DNA of 20,945 bases from NCBI GenBank assembly GCA_016937725.1, contig JAFGVZ010000184.1, forward strand, positions 1-20,945, in the 5' to 3' direction. The translations under genes were made by a program, and so were the position numbers. The DNA is from Paracoccaceae bacterium (GTDB taxonomy: Bacteria > Pseudomonadota > Alphaproteobacteria > Rhodobacterales > Rhodobacteraceae). Of this stretch, positions 1-7,547 are shown piece by piece (position 1 is the stretch's first letter; each line of letters begins with the position of its first letter). A model generated the notes under the pieces. It made no database searches, was not told the DNA's origin, and was given only the letters and a program-made list of their open reading frames with translations.

Positions 1-54
1 GAACTCATCCCCGGCCCAGACTTCGACCCGTCCAAACTGGAGGGCCTCGAATGA
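1..54 (+). CDS. 3' end of an unidentified gene (partial)
   Basis: The first 54 bases read as an open frame ending ...DPSKLEGLE and a TGA at 52-54. Only 17 residues lie in the window, too few to identify a family. A cysteinyl-tRNA synthetase tail is a guess, based on my memory that cysS lies near cimA in some Rhodobacterales. That it is coding at all is inferred from the frame running in from the edge and from structured non-coding sequence starting right after the stop. Confidence 0.4.
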   Translation, partial: ELIPGPDFDPSKLEGLE

Positions 55-74
55 TCCTCGCACACCATAGCGTA

Positions 75-160
75 GCCCCCGACCCGAGGGTGGGGGCGAT
101 TTCGCCCCCGCGTCGCGCCACAGGCGCGCACCTTCGGTGCGACGGGGGCGGGTCGGGGGC
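75..160. repeat. Nested inverted repeats in the intergenic island before cimA
   Basis: A perfect 12-base inverted repeat, GCCCCCGACCCG at 75-86 and its complement at 149-160, encloses further hairpins. One is GGGGGCG (92-98), loop ATTT, CGCCCCC (103-109). Another is around CGCACCTTCGGTGCG at 127-141. The sequence could form a branched structure in RNA or a cruciform in DNA. The 92-109 hairpin could end transcription of the gene stopping at 54, but no T-run follows it. It might also be a dispersed intergenic repeat, which cannot be decided from one copy. Confidence 0.6.
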
Positions 161-218
161 GAAGCGGGTCGCAGGCGCCCCGCGGTGTTTCAGCCGCCGG
201 AATGAGCCTATGGACTAT

Positions 219-296
219 CGCGCCCCGGGCTTGACCCGGGGCCTCACGGCCAACTGGGCCACCACCCCAGAGGCCCCGGGTCAGGCCCGGGGCGCG
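219..296. repeat. 27-base inverted repeat (CCCCGGG type) next to the cimA start
   Basis: Arms at 219-245 and 270-296 are reverse complements over 27 bases with a single mismatch (position 13, T versus C) and are separated by 24 bases. Each arm is also a hairpin of its own: GCCCCGGG, five-base loop, CCCGGGGC. The right arm ends eight bases before the cimA ATG and covers the only G-rich stretch that could serve as a ribosome binding site. REP-like palindromes of this CCCCGGG(N5)CCCGGGG form are, as I recall, common between genes in Rhodobacterales and other alphaproteobacteria. Confidence 0.8.
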
Positions 297-304
297 GGGT
301 GCGC

Positions 305-1942
305 ATGACCCGCGAGCGCCTCACCCTCTACGACACCACCCTACGTGACGGGCAGCAAACCCAAGGCGTGCAATTTTCCACCGCCGAAAAGCACCAGATC
401 GCGGCGATGCTCGACCAGCTTGGCATCGACTATATCGAAGGCGGCTGGCCCGGCGCAAACCCGACCGATTCCGAGTTCTTCGCCGCGCCGCCCAAGACGA
501 AAGCCACCCTCACCGCCTTCGGCATGACCAAGCGCGCGGGGCGGTCGGCGGAAAATGACGATGTGCTGGCCGCCGTGCTGAACGCGGGCACCAAGTCCGT
601 TTGCCTTGTCGGCAAGACGCATGACTACCACGTGACACAGGCGCTTGGGATCAGCCTTGACGCCAACCTCGACAATATCCGCGCCTCGGTCGCGCAGTGC
701 ATAGCACAAAACCGCGAAACCCATTTCGACGCCGAACACTTCTTCGACGGCTACAAGGCGAACCCAGATTACGCGCTGCAAGCCATCCACGCCGCCCATG
801 ACGCAGGCGCGCGCTGGACCGTGCTGTGCGACACGAATGGCGGCACTCTGCCATCGGAAATTCGCGCCATCACCGAAGCGGTCATCGCCAGCGGCATTCC
901 CGGCGACCGTTTGGGCATTCATTGCCATGACGATACGGGCCAAGCGGTGGCCTGCACCCTGGCGGCGGTAGAGGCGGGCGCGCGCCAGATCCAAGGCACG
1001 CTGAATGGGTTGGGGGAGCGGTGCGGGAACGCGTCCCTGACCACGCTGATCCCCACGCTGGTGCTGAAGCCTGCCTATGCCGACCGGTTCGAAACCGGCG
1101 TGACACCCGACGCGCTCACAAACCTTTTGCGCATCTCGCGCAAGCTGGATGACATCCTGAACCGTGTGCCGCTGCGCAGCTTGCCCTATGTGGGTGCGTC
1201 TGCCTTTGCGCATAAGGCGGGGCTGCATGCCAGCGCCATCGCCAAGGACCCGGCCACCTACGAACATATCGACCCCGCGCAGGTCGGCAATGCCCGCATC
1301 GTGCCCATGTCGAACCAAGCGGGGCAATCGAACCTGCGCATGGTGCTGTCAGATATGGGTGTCAGCGTCGCGCGCGATGACCCGCGCCTGCCTGCGATCC
1401 TTGACGACATCAAGACGCGCGAGGATGCGGGCTATGCCTATGACAGCGCGCAGGCCAGTTTCGAGCTACTGGCGCGGCGGGCCTTGGGGCAGGTGCCGCA
1501 GTTCTTCGAGGTGAAACGGTATCGCGTGACCGTTGAGCGGCGCAAGAACAAGTATGACCAGATGGTCTCGTTGTCAGAAGCGGTGGTGGTGCTGAAAATC
1601 GGGGGTGACAAGAAACTGTCGGTGTCGGAATCGATGGATGCCGAGGGCCATGATCGCGGGCCTGTCAACGCTTTGGCGAAAGCCTTGGCAAAAGATTTGG
1701 GCCCCTATCAAGGTGCGATTGACGATATGAAACTGGTGGATTTCAAGGTCCGCATCACCCAAGGCGGGACAGAGGCCGTGACCCGGGTGATTATCGATTC
1801 CGAGGACGGGCAGGGGCGGCGCTGGTCCACCGTGGGCGTGTCGCCCAATATAGTTGACGCCAGTTTCGAAGCCCTGCTCGACGCCGTTACCTGGAAACTT
1901 TGCGCGATGGAGTGCGCCCATGTCCGACCTGACCGAAGATGA
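305..1942 (+). CDS. cimA: (R)-citramalate synthase
   Basis: Condenses pyruvate with acetyl-CoA to (R)-citramalate, the first step of the threonine-independent route to 2-oxobutanoate and isoleucine; cytoplasmic. The 545-residue product has the alpha-isopropylmalate synthase-like TIM barrel first: YDTTLRDGQQTQG near residues 9-21 with the catalytic R14-D15 pair, the metal ligands in HCHDD (H206, H208) and GLGERCGNA near 236-243. A C-terminal LeuA-type regulatory domain follows, roughly 395-540. The length and the sequence GHDRGPVNALAKAL match the TIGR00977 citramalate synthase group better than LeuA or homocitrate synthase. ATG 305 is chosen because it leads straight into the conserved N-terminus; an in-frame GTG at 299 is possible. 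The ribosome binding site is poor (GGGG near 296-299) and sits against the inverted repeat. The 3' end overlaps the methyltransferase gene by 23 bases. Confidence 0.93.
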   Translation: MTRERLTLYDTTLRDGQQTQGVQFSTAEKHQIAAMLDQLGIDYIEGGWPGANPTDSEFFAAPPKTKATLTAFGMTKRAGRSAENDDVLAAVLNAGTKSVCLVGKTHDYHVTQALGISLDANLDNIRASVAQCIAQNRETHFDAEHFFDGYKANPDYALQAIHAAHDAGARWTVLCDTNGGTLPSEIRAITEAVIASGIPGDRLGIHCHDDTGQAVACTLAAVEAGARQIQGTLNGLGERCGNASLTTLIPTLVLKPAYADRFETGVTPDALTNLLRISRKLDDILNRVPLRSLPYVGASAFAHKAGLHASAIAKDPATYEHIDPAQVGNARIVPMSNQAGQSNLRMVLSDMGVSVARDDPRLPAILDDIKTREDAGYAYDSAQASFELLARRALGQVPQFFEVKRYRVTVERRKNKYDQMVSLSEAVVVLKIGGDKKLSVSESMDAEGHDRGPVNALAKALAKDLGPYQGAIDDMKLVDFKVRITQGGTEAVTRVIIDSEDGQGRRWSTVGVSPNIVDASFEALLDAVTWKLCAMECAHVRPDRR

Positions 1943-2648
1943 AGCGTTCCTGACGCTCTATGCCGATCTGGCGCGCGAAGGGCCGGGGGCGTCGGCCGAT
2001 CTGGGCTGGGCGCTGTCCGTCGCAGGCACGCCCGCGCAGGCGCACATTGTCGATGCGGGCTGCGGGTCGGGGGCCGATACGCTGACGCTGGCGAAAGACC
2101 GCCCGCAGGCGCGGATTGATGCCGTCGACAAGACCCCGCAATTTGTAGAGGCCGCGCAAAAGCGGCTCGCGCCGTTTGGGGATCGCGTGCAGGTGCGCCA
2201 AGGCGATATGGCCAGGCTGGACGGGCCGTATGACCTGATCTGGTGCGCGGGCGCGATTTATTTCATCGGGATCACGCAGGCTTTGACCGCGTGGCGGTCT
2301 GCCCTTGCCAATGGCGGGCGCGTGGCATTTTCCGAACCCTGCATGTTGCCGCGCCCGTCGCAGGCCGCGCGCGACTTTTGGTCGGTGGAATATCCGCAGA
2401 TCACCGATATGGCGGGTATCCGCGACCGGGTGGCGCAAGCGGGCTACCGGGTGTTGGGGGAAAACCTGCAAATCGGGGCCGCGTGGGAAAATTACTACCT
2501 GCCGATGGAGCGCCGCATTGCCAGCCTGCGCCCCGATGCTTCGCCCAGCCTTGCAGCGGCATTGGACAAGGCCGAAGCGGAAATTGCCCGCTGGCGCGCG
2601 GCCCCGTCAGAGATTGCCTATGCCCTGATGGTCGTCGCGCCGGAATGA
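1920..2648 (+). CDS. Class I SAM-dependent methyltransferase, substrate unknown
   Basis: A 242-residue protein with the Rossmann-fold SAM-binding core. Motif I is VDAGCGSGADTLTL near residues 43-56, followed by an acidic residue in DAVDKTP, then QGDMARL and YDLIWCAGAIYFI (motif IV region). The enzyme should transfer a methyl group from SAM in the cytoplasm. Nothing in the sequence names the substrate; the core resembles UbiE/trans-aconitate methyltransferase-like proteins. ATG 1920 is preceded by GGAG at 1909-1912. The start lies inside the end of cimA, and the stop overlaps the next gene in ATGA, so the three are probably transcribed and translated together. It does not look like NDUFAF5, so the complex I link of its neighbours should not be extended to it without further evidence. 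Confidence 0.85.
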   Translation: MSDLTEDEAFLTLYADLAREGPGASADLGWALSVAGTPAQAHIVDAGCGSGADTLTLAKDRPQARIDAVDKTPQFVEAAQKRLAPFGDRVQVRQGDMARLDGPYDLIWCAGAIYFIGITQALTAWRSALANGGRVAFSEPCMLPRPSQAARDFWSVEYPQITDMAGIRDRVAQAGYRVLGENLQIGAAWENYYLPMERRIASLRPDASPSLAAALDKAEAEIARWRAAPSEIAYALMVVAPE

Positions 2649-3412
2649 GCGATGCGCTCGAAGCCAAGGTTGTGGCCTCTGATCCCGACCGGTATGCCGC
2701 CAGCCTGACCGCGTCGCCGCAGGCGCGGGCAAAACTGTGGGTGCTCTATGCCTTCAACCTTGAAATCGCGCGCGCGCCATATCTGACGCAAGAACCCCTG
2801 ATCGCGCAGATGCGGCTGCAATTCTGGGCCGATGTGCTGGACGACATCGCTGCGGGCAAGCCCCCGCGCGCGCATGAGGTGGCAGAGCCTTTGGCGACCC
2901 TATGGAGCGAACATGGGCTGCCCGTAGACCTTGGCCAACAAATGATTGCCGCGCGGCATTGGCATATTGACCGCGCGCCATTTGCGGATATGGCGGCATG
3001 GCTGGACCATATTGACCAAAGCGCGGGCAACTTGATGTGGCTGGCGGCGCGTATTCTAGGGGCGACCGACGGGGCTGAAACCGCTACTCGCGCCATGGGC
3101 CGCGCCACCGGCATTGCGCAATGGTTGCAAGCCGTGCCCGCCTTGCAGGCCACGGGCCGGCCCGCATGGCCACTTGGCACGAACGGGGCCGATATGGCGC
3201 AAGCTGGGCTGCAAGCGTTGGCACAAGCCCGCGCCGCGCGCGGCACCGTGCCCAAAGCCTGTGTGCCCGCCCTTTTGGCGGGGTGTCAGGCACATGCCTT
3301 CCTATCGCGCGCCGCGACTGATCCTGCCCGGATAGAGGCAGGTGCTTTGGCCCCGTCAGAGTTTCGCCGCCGTGGCACCTTGCTTTTGCGTGGCCTGTCC
3401 GGGCGCTGGTAG
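2645..3412 (+). CDS. Squalene/phytoene synthase-family protein, NDUFAF6-like
   Basis: A 255-residue all-helical protein of the squalene/phytoene synthase family. The segments LWVLYAFNLEIARAPYLTQEP, MRLQFWADVLDDIAAG and DQSAGNLMWLAARILG follow the family layout. However, the aspartate-rich DxxxD prenyl-diphosphate sites are degenerate: the first has become NLEIA. Loss of these sites, together with the next genes, suggests it is the bacterial counterpart of mitochondrial NDUFAF6 (C8orf38), a respiratory complex I assembly factor, and not a carotenoid or hopanoid enzyme. The start at 2645 is fixed by an ATGA overlap with the methyltransferase stop. The same frame is open upstream to 2243, but that part is antisense to nothing and overlaps the methyltransferase in another frame. 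Family membership is secure; the complex I role is inferred. Confidence 0.82.
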   Translation: MSDALEAKVVASDPDRYAASLTASPQARAKLWVLYAFNLEIARAPYLTQEPLIAQMRLQFWADVLDDIAAGKPPRAHEVAEPLATLWSEHGLPVDLGQQMIAARHWHIDRAPFADMAAWLDHIDQSAGNLMWLAARILGATDGAETATRAMGRATGIAQWLQAVPALQATGRPAWPLGTNGADMAQAGLQALAQARAARGTVPKACVPALLAGCQAHAFLSRAATDPARIEAGALAPSEFRRRGTLLLRGLSGRW

Positions 3413-3440
3413 ACGCGCCCGGTTCGCCTTGCCAAGCCCT

Positions 3441-3468
3441 TTGACGGACAGTAGGGTGCGCGCAAATT
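3441..3468 (+). promoter_or_regulatory. Candidate sigma-70 promoter before yajC
   Basis: TTGACG (3441-3446) is followed after 16 bases by CAAATT (3463-3468), which matches only half of the -10 consensus. It would let yajC-secDF be transcribed separately from the cimA genes. A perfect GC hairpin, GGCCCC(N5)GGGGCC at 3470-3486, lies just downstream in the would-be leader. No T-run follows, so I do not call it a terminator. Confidence 0.3.
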
Positions 3469-3532
3469 CGGCCCCGCCGAGGGGCCGGTTCGTCATGCCT
3501 GCCCATCCGGGCCAACACCAACAGGAGCTTTC

Positions 3533-3856
3533 ATGTTCGTCACTCCCGCCTATGCGCAAGATGCCGGTGCCGCCGGTGGTCTGATCTCGATCATTCCCTT
3601 CGTTCTGATCTTCGTCATCATGTATTTCCTGCTGATCCGTCCGCAGCAGAAAAAGCTGAAAGAGCATCAGAACATGGTGTCCAATCTGCGCCGGGGCGAC
3701 CAGATCGTGACCCAAGGCGGCATTGTCGGCAAGATTTCCAAGGTCAAGGAAGATGGCGAGGTCGAGGTCGAGATTGCCGAGGGCGTGCGCGTGCGCGTGA
3801 TCAAGCAGACTATCGCAAGTGTGATCTCGAAAACCGAACCGGCGGCCAAGGAATAA
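3533..3856 (+). CDS. yajC: Preprotein translocase accessory subunit YajC
   Basis: A 107-residue inner-membrane protein that associates with SecDF and the SecYEG channel. One N-terminal membrane helix spans about residues 17-38 (LISIIPFVLIFVIMYFLLI), followed by the hallmark RPQQKKLKEH and a small cytoplasmic domain with LRRGDQIVTQGGIVGKI. Length and motifs are typical. The ATG has a good ribosome binding site, AGGAG at 3523-3527. It lies 120 bases after the NDUFAF6-like gene and 68 bases before secD, in the conserved yajC-secD-secF order. Confidence 0.96.
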   Translation: MFVTPAYAQDAGAAGGLISIIPFVLIFVIMYFLLIRPQQKKLKEHQNMVSNLRRGDQIVTQGGIVGKISKVKEDGEVEVEIAEGVRVRVIKQTIASVISKTEPAAKE

Positions 3857-3924
3857 GCCTGCCCCCCTTGCGCCCGTGCGCGACAGCCCTTTGATACGTC
3901 AGAACCGGACCGGGAGCCTGATCC

Positions 3925-5586
3925 ATGCTGCATATTCCGATGTGGAAACGCATCCTCATCTGGGGCACGTGCGCGCTGGCCTTGCTGATCGCCACGCCCA
4001 ACCTGTTTTACGCGAATGTCGAGCGGCATAACGACGCTGCTGCGGCGCAGGCCCGTGGGGATTCCTTCTCGGAAGAGGATTTGGCAGCGTGGCCGTCCTT
4101 CCTGCCGTCCTTCCTGATCAATCTGGGTCTGGACCTGCGTGGCGGCGCGCATCTACTGGCCGAAGTGCAGGTGTCGGATGTCTACGCCGACCGTATTGAT
4201 GGGCTATGGCCCGCCGTGCGGGACCGCTTGCGCGACGCGCGGGATATTGTGGGCGCGGTGCGGCGCATGCCGTCCGAAGATGCTGGCGAATTGCGCGTGC
4301 GCATCGGCACGCCAGAAGCCGTGAACGAAGCTGCGGGCTTCGTGCGCGAACTGGCCCAACCCACGCAAAGCCTGACCGGTTTTGGCGCGGCCAATGATCT
4401 GGAAGTGCGGGTCGAAGGCGAAGAGATCGTCGTCACCCTGTCCGAAGCTGAACGCATGGCGACAGATGAGCGCACCATGCGCACCTCGTTGGAGATTATC
4501 CGCCGCCGGGTAGATGAAGCGGGCACGCGCGAACCCACCATTCAGCGCCAAGGAGAGGACCGCATTCTGATCCAAGTTCCCGGAATTGGCTCTGCTGAAG
4601 AACTCAAAGCGCTGATCGGCACCACTGCGCGGCTGACCTTCCACCCGGTTGTGGGTGTTACGTCTGACCCAGACCAAGTGCCGGGGCCGCGAAATGCGAT
4701 TTACCCCTCTCTGGACGCGCCCGGCACATTCTACGAAGTGGAACAAACTCCGGTCGTGACGGGCGATCAATTGGTCGATGCCAGCCCAGCCATGGACCAG
4801 AACAATCGCCCCGCCGTGAATTTCCGCTTCAATGCGCAAGGCGGGCGGGCTTTTGGCCTGTATACGGCGGAAAATATCGGCAGCCCCTTTGCCATTGTGC
4901 TTGATGGCGAGGTCGTATCGGCCCCCACGATCCAAAGCCATATTCCGGGCGGGTCCGGCATTATCACAGGGCGCTTCACGGTCGAGGAATCGACTCAGCT
5001 TGCGGTTCTGCTGCGCTCTGGCGCGCTGCCCGCCGAGATGGAATTCTTGGAAGAACGCACCGTTGGCCCCGAACTGGGCCAAGACAGTATTGATGCGGGC
5101 CGCATTGCCGCCATGGTCGCCATGGCTGCCGTGCTGATCTTCATGGTCGCCAGCTACGGCATATTCGGCGTGATCGCCAATATCGCGCTATTGCTGAACG
5201 TGGCGATGATCTTCTCGCTTCTGTCGCTGATCGGGGCCACGCTGACGCTGCCGGGGATCGCGGGCATCGTGCTGACAATCGGCATGGCAGTGGATGCCAC
5301 GGTGTTGATCTTTGAGCGGATCCGCGAAGAATTGAAAACCGCCAAGGGCCCCGCGCGCGCGATTGAACTTGGCTATGAAAAAGCGCTTTCGGCCATTCTG
5401 GACGCGAATATCACCACCTTCCTGACCGCGCTGATCCTGTTTGCCATGGGCTCTGGCCCGGTGCGCGGTTTTGCTGTCACATTGGGGCTGGGGATCATCA
5501 CCTCGGTCTTCACCGCCCTTCTGGTCACGCGCGTGATGATGGTGATGTATTACGAGCGCCGCCGCCCCAAAACCCTTGCGATATAA
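3925..5586 (+). CDS. secD: Protein translocase subunit SecD
   Basis: Inner-membrane RND-type subunit that uses the proton gradient to pull secreted proteins through SecYEG on the periplasmic side. The 553-residue protein has a first membrane helix at about 10-28, the SecD signature LGLDLRGG at 67-74, a long periplasmic P1 region to about residue 370, and five C-terminal membrane helices. The conserved IGMAVDATVLIFERIREELK lies near 452-471. GGGAG at 3912-3916 supports this start. secF follows after nine bases. Length is in the usual range for alphaproteobacterial SecD (shorter than the E. coli protein). Confidence 0.97.
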   Translation: MLHIPMWKRILIWGTCALALLIATPNLFYANVERHNDAAAAQARGDSFSEEDLAAWPSFLPSFLINLGLDLRGGAHLLAEVQVSDVYADRIDGLWPAVRDRLRDARDIVGAVRRMPSEDAGELRVRIGTPEAVNEAAGFVRELAQPTQSLTGFGAANDLEVRVEGEEIVVTLSEAERMATDERTMRTSLEIIRRRVDEAGTREPTIQRQGEDRILIQVPGIGSAEELKALIGTTARLTFHPVVGVTSDPDQVPGPRNAIYPSLDAPGTFYEVEQTPVVTGDQLVDASPAMDQNNRPAVNFRFNAQGGRAFGLYTAENIGSPFAIVLDGEVVSAPTIQSHIPGGSGIITGRFTVEESTQLAVLLRSGALPAEMEFLEERTVGPELGQDSIDAGRIAAMVAMAAVLIFMVASYGIFGVIANIALLLNVAMIFSLLSLIGATLTLPGIAGIVLTIGMAVDATVLIFERIREELKTAKGPARAIELGYEKALSAILDANITTFLTALILFAMGSGPVRGFAVTLGLGIITSVFTALLVTRVMMVMYYERRRPKTLAI

Positions 5587-5595
5587 GGAAAGCCC

Positions 5596-6567
5596 ATGCG
5601 CCTGAAACTTGTCCCGCAAGAGACCAATCTCGATTTCTTCCGCTTTTGGCGCTACACGTTCGGCGCATCCGTGCTGGCGATGGTGCTGTCCATTATCGCA
5701 TTCTTCGCCATGGGGCTGAATTTCGGGATCGACTTCAAGGGCGGCACGACCATCCGCACCGAAGCTGCGCAACCTGTGGATATTGGCGCCTATCGCGGCG
5801 CCGTAGAGCCTTTGGGTTTTGGCGATGTGGCGATTACCGAAGTGTTCGACCCGACATTCGGTCCCGATCAAAACGTGGCCATGATCCGGATCGAGGCGCA
5901 GGAAGGGCAGGAAGCCAAAACACCCGAACAGCTTGCCGGTATCCGCGCCGCGTTGCAAGAGGTGGACCCGTCGCTGACTTTCGCCTCTGTCGACTCGGTC
6001 GGACCGAAAGTGTCGGGCGAATTGGTGCAATCTGCGGTTATTTCGGTGCTGCTGGCGCTGGGTGCGGTGCTGTTCTATGTCTGGCTGCGCTTCGAATGGC
6101 AGTTTTCCGTCGGCGCGGTCGCGGCCCTTGTGCACGATGTTGTGCTGACCATCGGTCTGTTCGCGGTGCTGCAAATCCGCTTCGATCTGGCGATTATCGC
6201 GGCGCTTCTGACCATTGTGGGCTATTCGCTGAACGACACTGTGGTCGTGTTCGACCGGGTGCGCGAAAACCTGATCAAGTTCAAGAAACGCCCGCTGCGC
6301 GAAGTGTTGAACCTGTCGATAAACGAGACCCTGTCGCGCACCATGATGACCTCTGTCACCACGCTGATCGCGCTGATCGCGCTGTTCGTGCTGGGCGGCG
6401 ATGTGATCCGCGGTTTCGTCTTTGCGATGATCTGGGGCATCATCGTCGGCACCTATTCGTCTGTTTTCGTGGCGTCGGTGGTTCTGTATCGGTTCGGGGT
6501 GAAGCGCGACTGGTCCAAAGTGTCGGGCGATACAGCAGGCACGCAATTCGGGGTGAAGGAGAACTAG
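5596..6567 (+). CDS. secF: Protein translocase subunit SecF
   Basis: Partner of SecD in the SecDF export motor. The 323-residue protein has helix 1 at about 17-40, the signature LNFGIDFKGGTTI near 41-53, a short periplasmic domain, and five further helices. The family motif GYSLNDTVVVFDRVREN starts near residue 209. AAGGAA at 5585-5590, overlapping the secD stop, is the ribosome binding site. The next gene starts three bases after the stop. Confidence 0.97.
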   Translation: MRLKLVPQETNLDFFRFWRYTFGASVLAMVLSIIAFFAMGLNFGIDFKGGTTIRTEAAQPVDIGAYRGAVEPLGFGDVAITEVFDPTFGPDQNVAMIRIEAQEGQEAKTPEQLAGIRAALQEVDPSLTFASVDSVGPKVSGELVQSAVISVLLALGAVLFYVWLRFEWQFSVGAVAALVHDVVLTIGLFAVLQIRFDLAIIAALLTIVGYSLNDTVVVFDRVRENLIKFKKRPLREVLNLSINETLSRTMMTSVTTLIALIALFVLGGDVIRGFVFAMIWGIIVGTYSSVFVASVVLYRFGVKRDWSKVSGDTAGTQFGVKEN

Positions 6568-6570
6568 GCC

Positions 6571-6927
6571 ATGCAGCTATCCGAGATCGAGTTCGGCAAT
6601 GCGAAACCGATCGAGGGCTACGGGCCTGATTTCTTTCGGCTGGACGGGCAGACCCATCCGGCCCCGGTGCTGATCTATGGCGGAGAGGTCCTCCCATGGG
6701 GCGGCTACGCCGATGCCGCTACGCTTCTGGCACTGGCAGGCCGGGTCGATGTGCTGCTGGTCGGCACCGGCCCGCAAATCGCGCATTTGCCCAAAGGCTT
6801 GCGCGCGGAACTGGACGCGGCGGGCATCGGTGCCGAGGTAATGGACAGCCCCGCCGCTTGCCGCACCTATAACGTGCTTCTGTCAGAGCAACGCCGCGTG
6901 GCCGTGGCCCTTCTGCCCGCCGCCTAA
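6571..6927 (+). CDS. Mth938-domain (DUF498) protein, NDUFAF3-like
   Basis: A 118-residue soluble protein of the Mth938/DUF498 family. The features seen are a GPDFFRLDGQTHPAPVLIYG opening, the central VDVLLVGTGPQIAHLPKGL, and MDSPAACRTYNVLLSEQRRVAVALLP, where SPAACRTYN is the conserved stretch. The family includes human NDUFAF3 (C3orf60), an early complex I assembly factor, and bacterial homologues of unproven function. AAGGAG at 6556-6561, inside the end of secF, is the ribosome binding site, so it is very probably the last gene of the secDF operon. It converges with the TRIC gene, overlapping by four bases. The family is clear; the complex I role comes from eukaryotic homology plus gene order. 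Confidence 0.88.
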   Translation: MQLSEIEFGNAKPIEGYGPDFFRLDGQTHPAPVLIYGGEVLPWGGYADAATLLALAGRVDVLLVGTGPQIAHLPKGLRAELDAAGIGAEVMDSPAACRTYNVLLSEQRRVAVALLPAA

Positions 6928-7547
6928 AGGCGCGGCGGGCGGCTTTTATACACGGGCAGGTTCCAGCCAAACAGCATGGACCCGGCGCGCAGGCCGAAGG
7001 TCGCCACGCCACAGGCAATCAGCGCGGCTCCGGTGGGCACCTCTAGAGCCACTGCTCCGAGCGCGACCAAGGCTCCGGCCAGCGCGGCCGTGGCATAAAG
7101 CTCGCCCTTTTTCAGGATCAGCGGCACCTCGTTGCAGACCACGTCGCGCATCAACCCGCCCAGAGTGGCCGTGACAACGCCCATGATCGCCACCACGATC
7201 GGGTGTGCCTGCAAGCTCAGCGCCAGCCCCACGCCTGCCGGCACAGCCACCCCCAGCGCCAACGCATCCAACCATTCCAACGCGCGCAGCCGCGATTCGA
7301 CCAGATGCGCGGTGAAGAACACCAGCACCGCCGCGACCGTGGCCGACACGATCATCAAGGGTTCTGCCACCCAGAACACCATGTCCCGCCCCATGACAAC
7401 ATCGCGCAAGGTGCCGCCGCCCACTGCGGTCAGGCAGGCCAGAAAGATGAAGCCCACGATGTCCAACTGCGCGCGACTGGCCGCCAGCGCACCGGTCAGC
7501 CCGAAGATGAACACCGCCGCCAGATCAAGGCTCTGCAAGAATGTCAT
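6924..7547 (-). CDS. TRIC/UPF0126-family membrane protein
   Basis: A 207-residue inner-membrane protein with about seven hydrophobic helices and the two internally repeated halves typical of UPF0126 (PF03458). The paired signatures are VGGGTLRDVVMGR near residue 42 and LGGLMRDVVCNEVP near 129. Prokaryotic members of the TRIC group form trimeric cation channels, while the Pfam family was also named 'glycine transporter'; the substrate here cannot be told. Its ATG overlaps the rnhA stop in ATGA, so translation is probably coupled to rnhA, and its stop overlaps the convergent NDUFAF3-like gene by four bases. Confidence 0.87.
   Translation of the reverse strand: MTFLQSLDLAAVFIFGLTGALAASRAQLDIVGFIFLACLTAVGGGTLRDVVMGRDMVFWVAEPLMIVSATVAAVLVFFTAHLVESRLRALEWLDALALGVAVPAGVGLALSLQAHPIVVAIMGVVTATLGGLMRDVVCNEVPLILKKGELYATAALAGALVALGAVALEVPTGAALIACGVATFGLRAGSMLFGWNLPVYKSRPPRL

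Noticed and set aside
341..1327. 328-codon minus-strand frame inside cimA
   Set aside because: Antisense shadow of a well-conserved enzyme, with no ribosome binding site or recognisable domain.
1920..2648. Methyltransferase as the complex I factor NDUFAF5
   Set aside because: It adjoins the NDUFAF6-like gene, but the sequence around the SAM motifs does not resemble NDUFAF5 as I know it; only general methyltransferase features are seen.
5188..6546. 452-codon open frame on the minus strand across secD-secF
   Set aside because: It lies wholly antisense to two certain genes, its translation is rich in His, Gln and Arg as expected from reversed GC-rich codons, and it matches no family.
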